From NCBI GenBank assembly GCA_002451165.1, contig DKBH01000111.1, positions 1 through 12,838 of the forward strand: a stretch of 12,838 nt of DNA. The letters run 5' to 3'. The DNA comes from Nitrospiraceae bacterium UBA6905. Lineage in GTDB: Bacteria > Nitrospirota > Thermodesulfovibrionia > Thermodesulfovibrionales > UBA6898. The notes beneath the pieces are model-generated. The model was not told where the DNA came from and did no database searches. It saw only the letters and a program-made list of their open reading frames with translations. A program made the position numbers and the translations under genes. Shown here in pieces: positions 1-5,433 of the stretch. Position 1 is the first letter of the stretch, and each line of letters starts with the position of its first letter.

Positions 1-9
1 CTTTGCCAT
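1..9 (-). CDS. Start of a leftward gene, cut by the window edge
   Basis: Only the first three codons (Met-Ala-Lys) are inside the window, so the product cannot be identified. The start is supported by a good Shine-Dalgarno on the minus strand (AGGAGG, complement of 19-24), nine bases before the ATG at 9-7. An extended -10 promoter lies further upstream at 47-55. This gene and the ferritin-like gene at 273 therefore diverge from one intergenic region. Confidence 0.5.
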
Positions 10-46
10 CGTTGTAATCCTCCTCTTCATGCGGCAAATTTCTCAT

Positions 47-55
47 AGTATATCA
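47..55 (-). promoter_or_regulatory. Extended -10 promoter for the leftward gene
   Basis: On the minus strand the bases read TGATATACT, an extended -10 element (TGn plus TATACT, 5 of 6 to consensus). No good -35 is visible. Transcription would begin near 40, leaving a leader of about 30 nt that contains the AGGAGG ribosome binding site. Confidence 0.45.
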
Positions 56-251
56 GACTAACAGCACACATACACAGAAAGATTACGCGCTGACGGTCAT
101 GCTTCCAGGGGGAAGGAAATAGCCGGATAACCAGCGAGCAAGCGCCCTTCAGATGCTGCCGCATCCTTCCCGGCTTAAGGCAGGGTGGTTATTTGTTGAA
201 TGAGCCTGCTCGCTACGCACGGACAATAGCAAATCTTCCCCGAACTGCAAG
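56..251. other. Intergenic region with several short inverted repeats
   Basis: No gene is seen. The contiguous stretch 121-140 is complementary in three adjoining pieces to three later segments: AGCCGG (121-126) to 170-175, ATAACCA (127-133) to 186-192, and AGCGAGCA (133-140) to 207-214. A small perfect hairpin, GATGC-TGCC-GCATC, lies at 152-165. The partners occur in the same left-to-right order, so the three pairings cannot form one simple nested hairpin. The plus-strand promoter lies downstream at 252-260, so this structure would not be in the leader of the ferritin-like gene. It could be transcribed only from another promoter, or it may act as DNA. No known RNA family is recognised. Confidence 0.3.
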
Positions 252-260
252 TGCTATAAT
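252..260 (+). promoter_or_regulatory. Extended -10 promoter of the ferritin-like gene
   Basis: TGCTATAAT is a perfect extended -10 element. It ends 12 bases before the ATG at 273, so transcription should start near 267 and leave a leader of only about six bases. No Shine-Dalgarno sequence lies between it and the start codon. Confidence 0.6.
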
Positions 261-272
261 GTCATCAGAAAC

Positions 273-731
273 ATGGATTTTGCACAAAGATTAGAAGCAT
301 GTCTCAAAATAGAAACCTTCTGCGAGGAAATCTATTATGCCCTGTGCAAATTATTTCCAGAAGCAAGAGAACTGTTTCGTCAACTTGCAGAAGAGGAGGA
401 GCGGCACGCAGACATTCTCACTATTTCAGCTGAATTCTATAACATAGATGCAATGTCAGAACGCATCGTCCCCAATTCTGTCGCTAAGATACAAGAATCC
501 CTCGATCTCGCCGATAAGATGAGAAGGGAAATTGCTGTTAAGACCATATCCTTGCATGAGGCGCTTGAGATGGCTTTAGAACTGGAAGAATCTGTCGCTG
601 AGATGTATTTTAATGAATTAATGACTGATACGTCTGATGAAGAGATCATCTCACACCTTCAACAGTACTATAAGGATGAGATGAAGCATACCCACAGGAT
701 ACGACAGTACATGCTGGAAAAAGGTTTGTAA
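273..731 (+). CDS. Ferritin-like diiron protein, rubrerythrin type without rubredoxin domain
   Basis: The 152-residue protein reads as a four-helix ferritin-like bundle. The diiron ligand pattern is present: Glu18/19 in helix 1, E42-x-x-H45 in helix 2, Glu105/106 in helix 3 and E136-x-x-H139 in helix 4. There is no CxxC rubredoxin domain at the C terminus, so this is a short ferritin-like or 'sulerythrin-like' member rather than classical rubrerythrin. Such proteins are cytoplasmic and usually linked to iron handling or peroxide reduction in anaerobes; the exact substrate here is inference. The start at 273 gives a complete first helix, and the gene has no Shine-Dalgarno but an extended -10 promoter immediately upstream. 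It stands alone, with 200 bases before the next gene. Base composition is more AT-rich than that of the endonuclease Q gene further along. Confidence 0.8.
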   Translation: MDFAQRLEACLKIETFCEEIYYALCKLFPEARELFRQLAEEEERHADILTISAEFYNIDAMSERIVPNSVAKIQESLDLADKMRREIAVKTISLHEALEMALELEESVAEMYFNELMTDTSDEEIISHLQQYYKDEMKHTHRIRQYMLEKGL

Positions 732-825
732 GCAGCCACGGGCGTGCCAGCGGAAATCTGCAGTCGGCTTGGATTATCAGAGATATCCCAAGAAGACATA
801 CCCTTCAGAGGCAAGTTTTCCTGGA

Positions 826-847
826 CCATAAGAGATTATGGTTATTT
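826..847 (+). terminator. Weak intrinsic terminator candidate after the ferritin-like gene
   Basis: CCATAA (826-831), loop GAGA, then TTATGG (836-841) form a perfect 6-bp stem followed by TTATTTT. The stem is AT-rich and short, so termination strength is uncertain. Confidence 0.35.
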
Positions 848-880
848 TAAGAAGTATATATTTTTTGGTCTTGCCCGGAA

Positions 881-910
881 TTGATGGACTGAGGTAGTAA
901 TTTGTATAAT
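881..910 (+). promoter_or_regulatory. Sigma70-type promoter of the DUF2934 gene
   Basis: TTGATG (881-886) and a perfect TATAAT (905-910) are separated by 18 bases. Transcription should begin near 917. The ribosome binding site AAGGAGGGG (922-930) lies three bases before the ATG at 934. Confidence 0.65.
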
Positions 911-933
911 AGTCTTCGTAAAAGGAGGGGTAC

Positions 934-1218
934 ATGGTAAAAAACAAGAACCCATATGATGAGATAGTAAGAATTGCCTATGATCTTTACGAAAAGAGGG
1001 GAAGAGTTCATGGGTATGACTTAGAAGATTGGTTAGCGGCAGAAAGGATTGTGCTTGAGAGACATGCGAAGGAAATAAAGCGGACAGCGAGTGTGGTTAA
1101 GGCAGCAAAAGCCAAGATCGCATCAGGCAAAACAGAAGCCGAAGCGCCTAAGAAATCTACAAAAACTTCTGAAAGCAGCACAAAGACAACAAAAAAGAAA
1201 AGCCCCCCGAAAAAGTAG
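934..1218 (+). CDS. DUF2934 protein with lysine-rich tail
   Basis: The protein has 94 residues. Residues 8-41 carry the DUF2934 signature: an Ile-x-x-x-Ala-Tyr-x-Leu-Tyr helix, then Arg-Gly-Arg-x-His-Gly, then Asp-Leu-Glu-Asp-Trp-Leu-x-Ala-Glu. The family is small, widespread in environmental bacteria and of unknown function. From about residue 50 the sequence turns into a low-complexity tail of Lys, Ala, Thr, Ser and Pro with 13 lysines between residues 56 and 94, similar in character to histone H1-like or AlgP-type tails. A role in binding nucleic acid is plausible from this tail but not shown. The start is firm: a strong ribosome binding site and a good promoter lie just upstream. The next recognisable gene is more than 600 bases away, so it is probably transcribed alone. 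Confidence 0.8.
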   Translation: MVKNKNPYDEIVRIAYDLYEKRGRVHGYDLEDWLAAERIVLERHAKEIKRTASVVKAAKAKIASGKTEAEAPKKSTKTSESSTKTTKKKSPPKK

Positions 1219-1576
1219 ACGGGATAAGGAAGGTTTTGTGTGGGGAGGCGATAACGTCTGCTGATGTCATCAGTTGCGTTTCCTGATACCTGAGGAGTAC
1301 GCTCCGAAACCATCGGTACGTGAAGCGGATACCGGTAACGGATCCGAGCATAAACATGCGTGATGGCAGAGGGCGCAGAATACCGCTCAGTGTAATTGCA
1401 AAAGCATCAATCCGGCATCTCAAAGTTCGCGTATTCAGCATTAATTGGGAGATCGTGAAGTCAGGACATAGTATAGTAGAGACAGCGCAGCCCTTTACCT
1501 TTCTCCTGTCGTATGACGCATTCCGAGAAATCCGAAAATTCTTGAATATCAAAAACACAATCATAAACACAATAAC
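1219..1576. other. Stretch with a doubtful 86-codon reading frame
   Basis: An open frame runs from a GTG at 1320 to a TGA at 1578-1580 on the plus strand. It has no ribosome binding site, no recognisable family, and its stop overlaps the promoter at 1577. I do not call it a gene. The region also holds a perfect 6-1-6 palindrome, CTGATG-T-CATCAG (1261-1273), flanked by AACG (1253-1256) and CGTT (1277-1280). This could be a terminator hairpin for the DUF2934 gene, although a real T-run is missing. Confidence 0.3.
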
Positions 1577-1604
1577 TTGACACCAGGTGTCACTCTGTCA
1601 TAAT
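1577..1604 (+). promoter_or_regulatory. Sigma70-type promoter overlapped by a perfect palindromic operator
   Basis: A consensus -35, TTGACA (1577-1582), and CATAAT (1599-1604, 5 of 6) are 16 bases apart. The -35 box is part of TGACACC-A-GGTGTCA (1578-1592), a perfect 7-bp inverted repeat with one central base. That placement is typical of a repressor operator. Transcription would start near 1611, about 60 bases before the riboswitch aptamer. The regulator is not identifiable from the window. A Shine-Dalgarno-like AAGGAGGGG at 1611-1619 is not followed by a start codon. Confidence 0.65.
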
Positions 1605-1670
1605 AGAGTAAAGGAGGGGATACCACAGGGAAACAGTATCATCGTAGCATGAGATAGCCTGCGCATGTAA

Positions 1671-1750
1671 TTCCCGACAAAGCCAAACCCATTATAAGGG
1701 TAAACGGAAAGCGGCGGGTCTTAGATAAGATGGCCGAGCTGCCGAAGGAA
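1671..1750 (+). ncRNA. c-di-GMP-I riboswitch (GEMM class) aptamer
   Basis: The stretch matches the GEMM-I consensus in order. P1 is TTCC (1671-1674) with GGAA (1747-1750). The conserved CAAACC segment begins at 1684. P2 is ACCC (1687-1690) with GGGT (1698-1701). Then come the CGGAAAGC core (1705-1712) and a P3 arm, TCTT (1719-1722) with AAGA (1727-1730). The 3' strand is GCCGAGCTGCCGAA. The arrangement closely resembles the Geobacter GEMM riboswitches as I remember them. In that alignment, the base that separates c-di-GMP (G) from cGAMP (A) specificity falls at 1682 and is G, which favours c-di-GMP. The P2 loop is ATTATAA rather than the usual GNRA tetraloop. It lies upstream of a secreted fibre-like protein, a typical c-di-GMP target. 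Confidence 0.85.
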
Positions 1751-1781
1751 GGAGCCTTTGGTATGCCCGGCCTTTTTGTTT
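1732..1781 (+). terminator. Expression-platform terminator of the riboswitch
   Basis: A long hairpin forms from GGCCG (1732-1736) with CGGCC (1768-1772), an A-C mismatch, GC with GC, T1740 with A1763, and GCCGAAGG (1741-1748) with CCTTTGGT (1755-1762). The loop is AAGGAG, and T5 plus GTTT follow at 1773-1781. The left strand uses bases 1732-1750, which the folded aptamer needs for its 3' side and P1. The two structures exclude each other, so ligand binding should prevent termination: a transcriptional ON switch. Confidence 0.8.
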
Positions 1782-1875
1782 ACATAAAGGGGAAAAGGCA
1801 CAGGTCTTTCTAGAGACAGAAAAGAGTCTGCAGTATCGCAAATCCAGCAGAGGTTCACAGCATAGGAGGGTATGT

Positions 1876-3432
1876 ATGAAAGCGAAAGTATTGTTACTTG
1901 TATCGCTGCTCCTTTTGGTGGCAGCAACAGCAGCCTTGGCTGCGCCGCTTCAGCAGATGCTTTATACCAAGAAGACAACCTTGGCATATCCAAAGGATTG
2001 GACCCTAAGATTTTCGCTCTGTGACGATCCTGTGGCAGGCATCTGTACCTATTGGTCAGAGGAAAAGACCGTCACCATGACCAGCTCAAAGATCATAACC
2101 TATCTCGGCGACACGGTACCTCTTTCAGGAGTCGATTTCTCCCTTCAATACTATGTGCAGGTCGAGAAGAAGAAGGCAAATGGCACTTACAAGATGGTGG
2201 GCGCGAGGGACATGCTCGGTGTAGTTCCCTATGCCATGTGGAGTGAGACAGGAGGTGAAGGTTCCTTCGTAAAGCTTTCTGGAGATACGATGACTGGAAC
2301 CCTTACCTTGCCGCCCAACGGGTTAATTGCTGGTACAAACCAACTCGTCCTTTCCGGAGGCAACGTTGGTATCGGCACTTCTGTCCCAACGCAGAAATTG
2401 GAGGTTGCCGGCAATGTCCTCTTTTCAAAGGCAACTAGCGGAATGGGAGCGCTGGTTCTTCGTACACCAATTCGTAATGACGGGGGCAGATATGGCTTTA
2501 GGTGGGAAAATAACGCGGTTGCCCCGTTCGTTGGCGATGATACGCAAGATATGGTCTATGGTTTCCTTTCCGGTTGGAGCAATGTGAGAACCTATGATGC
2601 AGTTTTACACGTCCATGGCAAGGCCACGAATAGTTGGGCAACATATATCGCACTGACCCATGATGGGTCGCATGGAATCGTATCGACAGATGTGGGCAAT
2701 ATCAACCTGACTCCTGCCGCAGCCGTGCTGGTCACGAGTGGTAGAGACTTGGTATTCGAGGGGGCCCCTGACGATGCCGGGGACATTGTCTTCCAAACTG
2801 CTGGTGGAGTTCAGAAGGCGCGGATTTGGTCGAATGTGAACCCGGGTATTACGGGTTTATTCATGAGTAGCGGTGACGACAACGCGGACCTCATTATTAA
2901 TCCTGCTGGTGGTGTACAGGTAATGAGTGATCTAACTGTATCTGGTAATCTAACTAAGGGTAGCGGTAGTTTCAAGATAGATCACCCTACTGATCCTGAG
3001 AACAAATATCTCTATCATTCATTTGTCGAGTCTCCTGATATGATGAACGTTTACAATGGCAATGTGATTCTTAATGACAAAGGGGAGGCATGCATTCAGC
3101 TTCCTGCCTGGTTTGAATCACTAAACAGAGATTTCAGGTATCAGCTAACTGCTATTGGAGCACCGGGGCCTAATCTTTTCATAGCGGAAAAGATATCCAG
3201 CAACAAGTTCAAGATAGGAGGCGGAAGTCCCGGCATGGAGGTCTCCTGGCAGGTGACCGGCATTAGGAACGACCCTTATGCAAATGCACACCGAATAATC
3301 GTTGAAGAAGAGAAGCTCGCGAGTGAAAAAGGTTATTATCTCCATCCCGAGGCATATGGCCAGCCGAAAGAAAAAGGAATAGATTGGGCAAGGAGAAACA
3401 GCAATAGTAATATGCTTGCAGAGACAAAGTAA
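1876..3432 (+). CDS. Secreted fibre-like surface protein under riboswitch control
   Basis: This 518-residue protein has a clear signal peptide (Lys-rich start, Leu/Val core, cleavage near the Ala-Leu-Ala of residues 20-23). Residues 30-130 form an uncharacterised N-terminal domain. A tail-fibre-type element, GDTMTGTL (136-143), and a collar-type NVGIGTSVPTQKLEV element (163-177) follow; both recur in phage fibres and bacterial fibre-like surface proteins. Residues 200-360 are rich in Gly, Asp and Asn, as expected for beta-structured stalks. From about 369 a distinct C-terminal domain begins (Asp-His-Pro-x-Asp-Pro-Glu-Asn-Lys-Tyr-Leu-Tyr-His-Ser-Phe); I recall it from other large secreted bacterial proteins of unknown function. 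I see no obvious intramolecular chaperone (endosialidase-type) domain. AGGAGGG (1864-1870) precedes the ATG. Expression should rise with c-di-GMP, which suits an adhesin or matrix protein; that role is inference. Confidence 0.8.
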   Translation: MKAKVLLLVSLLLLVAATAALAAPLQQMLYTKKTTLAYPKDWTLRFSLCDDPVAGICTYWSEEKTVTMTSSKIITYLGDTVPLSGVDFSLQYYVQVEKKKANGTYKMVGARDMLGVVPYAMWSETGGEGSFVKLSGDTMTGTLTLPPNGLIAGTNQLVLSGGNVGIGTSVPTQKLEVAGNVLFSKATSGMGALVLRTPIRNDGGRYGFRWENNAVAPFVGDDTQDMVYGFLSGWSNVRTYDAVLHVHGKATNSWATYIALTHDGSHGIVSTDVGNINLTPAAAVLVTSGRDLVFEGAPDDAGDIVFQTAGGVQKARIWSNVNPGITGLFMSSGDDNADLIINPAGGVQVMSDLTVSGNLTKGSGSFKIDHPTDPENKYLYHSFVESPDMMNVYNGNVILNDKGEACIQLPAWFESLNRDFRYQLTAIGAPGPNLFIAEKISSNKFKIGGGSPGMEVSWQVTGIRNDPYANAHRIIVEEEKLASEKGYYLHPEAYGQPKEKGIDWARRNSNSNMLAETK

Positions 3433-3504
3433 TAAACGGCGAAGTATGAATAACTTAATAGAGAAGAAAAGAAGAGCAGCATGCTCATGTAACGATTGAC
3501 ATCG

Positions 3505-3538
3505 AGGGCGGGCTAAGTGAAGCCCGCCCTGCGTTTCT
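3505..3538 (+). terminator. Strong hairpin terminator of the fibre-like gene
   Basis: AGGGCGGGCT (3505-3514) and AGCCCGCCCT (3521-3530) form a perfect 10-bp GC-rich stem with loop AAGTGA, followed by GCGTTTCTCT. The T-run is broken but the stem is very stable. It lies 72 bases after the stop codon. Confidence 0.75.
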
Positions 3539-4054
3539 CTTCGACATCAGTATTTTGTTATGGGAGTTTTGGCACTCCTCATACTTTAGTTGTGCTCCGT
3601 AGCCTCATAAAGCTGATTCTTTCTTTGTTTCAGAAAATTAGTTCAAGAGCTCTACTATAAACGAGGACATGCATAGGTGCGGCTGTTCGAAACAAATTCT
3701 CTCGTAGGACTGAAGTATGGTGATCCAGATTTTTCATCGCTGGCATAAACTAACGGCCTTGCCACGCGATGCGAATAAGTCTTCCTCTTCACCCCGAGTG
3801 GCCATTTATCCCCCAGGCTTCTAAGCTATGGGGTTTTCTATCCGGATTTTGAAAAAAAGCCGAGCCAAGTTGATATAGAGGTCGCCTGCCTTGTTCCTCC
3901 TGATGCTGACAGCGCCAACCATATAGCCAGTGCTTCGCTTCAGCATACTATGCCGAATATTACTCCTCCCATAACTCCTGCTGAAAAATAAAAAACTTTT
4001 CCTGTACTGGTCACTCTTACTATCAGTTCAGCGGTGTCGAGTGTTAAGCTTAAA
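3539..4054. other. Gene-poor stretch between the fibre-like protein and the lipoprotein
   Basis: I see no supported gene here. A plus-strand frame stays open for 70 codons from 3779 to a TAA at 3989-3991 but contains no usable start near its beginning. It may be chance or the remains of a gene. A hairpin, CCCCA (3811-3815) with TGGGG (3829-3833), has an inner GCT/AGC pairing and is followed by TTTT, so it resembles a weak terminator. The composition is AT-rich and uneven compared with the flanking genes. Confidence 0.3.
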
Positions 4055-4082
4055 TTGACAAAAATTCGATGATATATGTAAT
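4055..4082 (+). promoter_or_regulatory. Upstream promoter candidate for the lipoprotein gene
   Basis: A consensus TTGACA (4055-4060) is followed after 16 bases by TGTAAT (4077-4082, 5 of 6). The leader would be about 125 nt. Confidence 0.45.
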
Positions 4083-4153
4083 GTGTCCTTCGTACTACCA
4101 CGAAAAAAAACGCACACTAAATAATCACCAATTTGGTAAATTGAATTCTCGTA

Positions 4154-4182
4154 TTCTCAAGCCATAAGAAATATGCTATATT
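4154..4182 (+). promoter_or_regulatory. Proximal extended -10 promoter of the lipoprotein gene
   Basis: TGCTATATT (4174-4182) is an extended -10 element with a weak -35, TTCTCA (4154-4159), 17 bases upstream. Transcription would start near 4189, 26 bases before the ATG. It may act together with, or instead of, the promoter at 4055. Confidence 0.5.
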
Positions 4183-4214
4183 CCGAGCAATCTGGCAAAT
4201 AAAAGAGGTTTTAC

Positions 4215-4739
4215 ATGAGGCAGGCCGGCGTGGTCATTCTGATATTTTCAGCACTACTACTACTCATCTCCGCGTGTGTTTCAGAACCGGGCATCGACAA
4301 GAACAAGTTCACGGCATTGAAGCTGACCGTCCAGAACCTGAAGACCGCAATTACAGCGAGCGACCCCTGTGATTTGCCGGTTATGTTACAGCAAAGGCTC
4401 GACTCAGAAATAACAGCCGTGAAAGACAAGGCGAACTCAAAAAAAGAACATGACCTAATCGTGGCCTACTCTCACCTTTTGACCACCTACAGGGATGGCG
4501 TGCTGCTATGCAAATCTCGCTCTCACTTATCCGACTTCGATTTCTTCCCCAAGGGGCGCATCTATGTATCCCAGGAGCTCGATCCCCTGATCGAAAAATA
4601 CGATCTGTCAGTGGAGAAACATGTATACAAACACACGGGGCAGTATATGCGGAGTATTGACGCCAACTCGATACACGTGATCTGGGAAAGCGCACGTCTC
4701 CAGATAAAAAATATAGAAAACATGATGAATTATGATTGA
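4215..4739 (+). CDS. Lipoprotein of unknown function
   Basis: The 174-residue product begins with a lipoprotein signal: a charged start, a hydrophobic run (residues 6-18) and the lipobox Ile-Ser-Ala-Cys with Cys21 as the lipidation site. The residue after Cys is Val, not Asp, so an inner-membrane retention signal of the Escherichia coli type is absent and an outer-membrane location is plausible. The mature part is mostly alpha-helical in character, rich in Lys, Asp and Leu, with two further cysteines (in Asp-Pro-Cys-Asp and Leu-Leu-Cys-Lys) that might form a disulfide. I recognise no family. AAAAGAGG (4201-4208) serves as ribosome binding site. No gene close behind it is convincing, so it seems to be a single-gene unit. 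Confidence 0.7.
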   Translation: MRQAGVVILIFSALLLLISACVSEPGIDKNKFTALKLTVQNLKTAITASDPCDLPVMLQQRLDSEITAVKDKANSKKEHDLIVAYSHLLTTYRDGVLLCKSRSHLSDFDFFPKGRIYVSQELDPLIEKYDLSVEKHVYKHTGQYMRSIDANSIHVIWESARLQIKNIENMMNYD

Positions 4740-5419
4740 CCAAGCGACCCTGGGCTACGATCGGATCGCATAATAAATCGCACGAGCCACTTCCTGCGGC
4801 TCACCTCGTTGTTACGCCTGCCGGTTACCACCGGAAATTTGCACCACGTGGACGTCTTCGAAAATACGAAGCAGATAAACATAAAAAGATCACCTTTGTT
4901 CAAGCCAGAGAGCATGTTTCCAGAAAAAATGGTGCGCCATCGAACCCCGCACACCAAACGGTGTTATACCATCGAGTTGGATGGCAATACTGACACCCCT
5001 ATGAAAAAAGAGTTTCCACTATCTTTGCTGCCGGGCCGGAACTCTTGGGAACTCATGCATAAGAACTATGGAAACGGCGAAACACGAAAAGTACCCGGAA
5101 CAAAGCTGCTGTATACTGGTCCTCGATATGCGGTACGTGCCCACTTTTGGGAACGATCTCTGGGTGAAGCCCCGCTCCTCATGGAAGAGTGTCGCAATGA
5201 TGACCGAAGCCAAATCTTTATGAACAATAGGTATTGTACGGATCGTTTGGCAGCTCATAAGTGAAGTCACAAGCCTTTCGACACAAGATTTTTTTGCTGA
5301 TTGGTGTCCTCTACAGGGGAGTCACGGTACTCCTCACTCATCAGCGAGGAAGCGACGGCGGCGGAGTATCAGGTGAAGCATATGCTTCGCTGCCTATTAT
5401 TCCGGTAAGAACCACCTCA
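4740..5419. other. Gene-poor stretch with a doubtful 151-codon frame
   Basis: A plus-strand frame is open from a TTG at 4809 to 5264 (151 codons), with an internal ATG at 5001. It lacks a ribosome binding site, resembles no family, has an unlike-protein mix of His, Arg and Pro runs, and overlaps other open frames of similar size. I treat it as doubtful or decayed. Further right there is a small inverted repeat, GGAGT (5318-5322) with ACTCC (5329-5333), and a perfect 14-base palindrome, GAAGCATATGCTTC (5375-5388), 46 bases before the next start codon. Confidence 0.3.
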
Positions 5420-5428
5420 TGCTATAAT
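5420..5428 (+). promoter_or_regulatory. Extended -10 promoter set for a leaderless mRNA
   Basis: TGCTATAAT is a perfect extended -10 that ends only five bases before the ATG at 5434. The expected start of transcription falls on or within the start codon. The intervening bases are cytosines with no ribosome binding site. The -35 region is poor, which is usual for extended -10 promoters. Confidence 0.6.
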
Positions 5429-5433
5429 CCCCC

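Noticed and set aside
101..135. GGAAGGAA followed by AGCC, reminiscent of the SRP RNA loop
   Set aside because: The flanking bases do not form the SRP stem, and the conserved loop order is not met.
1320..1580. An 86-codon open frame starting with GTG
   Set aside because: There is no ribosome binding site or recognisable domain, and its stop overlaps a strong promoter.
1876..3432. A phage tail fibre, implying a prophage
   Set aside because: The protein has a signal peptide and a riboswitch, and no phage structural, lysis or integrase genes are near.
3571..3590. TGGCAC followed by a T-rich run, like a sigma54 promoter
   Set aside because: The required GC element at the correct spacing is missing.
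3680..3720. GTTCGAAAC, resembling a tRNA T-loop
   Set aside because: No acceptor, anticodon or D stem can be drawn around it.
3779..3991. A 70-codon open stretch ending in a Pro/Thr-rich tail
   Set aside because: It has no usable start codon near the beginning and no known similarity; it could be chance.
4081..4088. ATGTGTCC, matching part of the inverted-repeat arm at 9160-9169
   Set aside because: It is only eight bases, has no partner arm nearby, and is expected by chance.
4809..5264. A 151-codon open frame on the plus strand
   Set aside because: It starts at TTG without a ribosome binding site, resembles no family, and overlaps other open frames of similar quality. It is described only as part of the gene-poor stretch.
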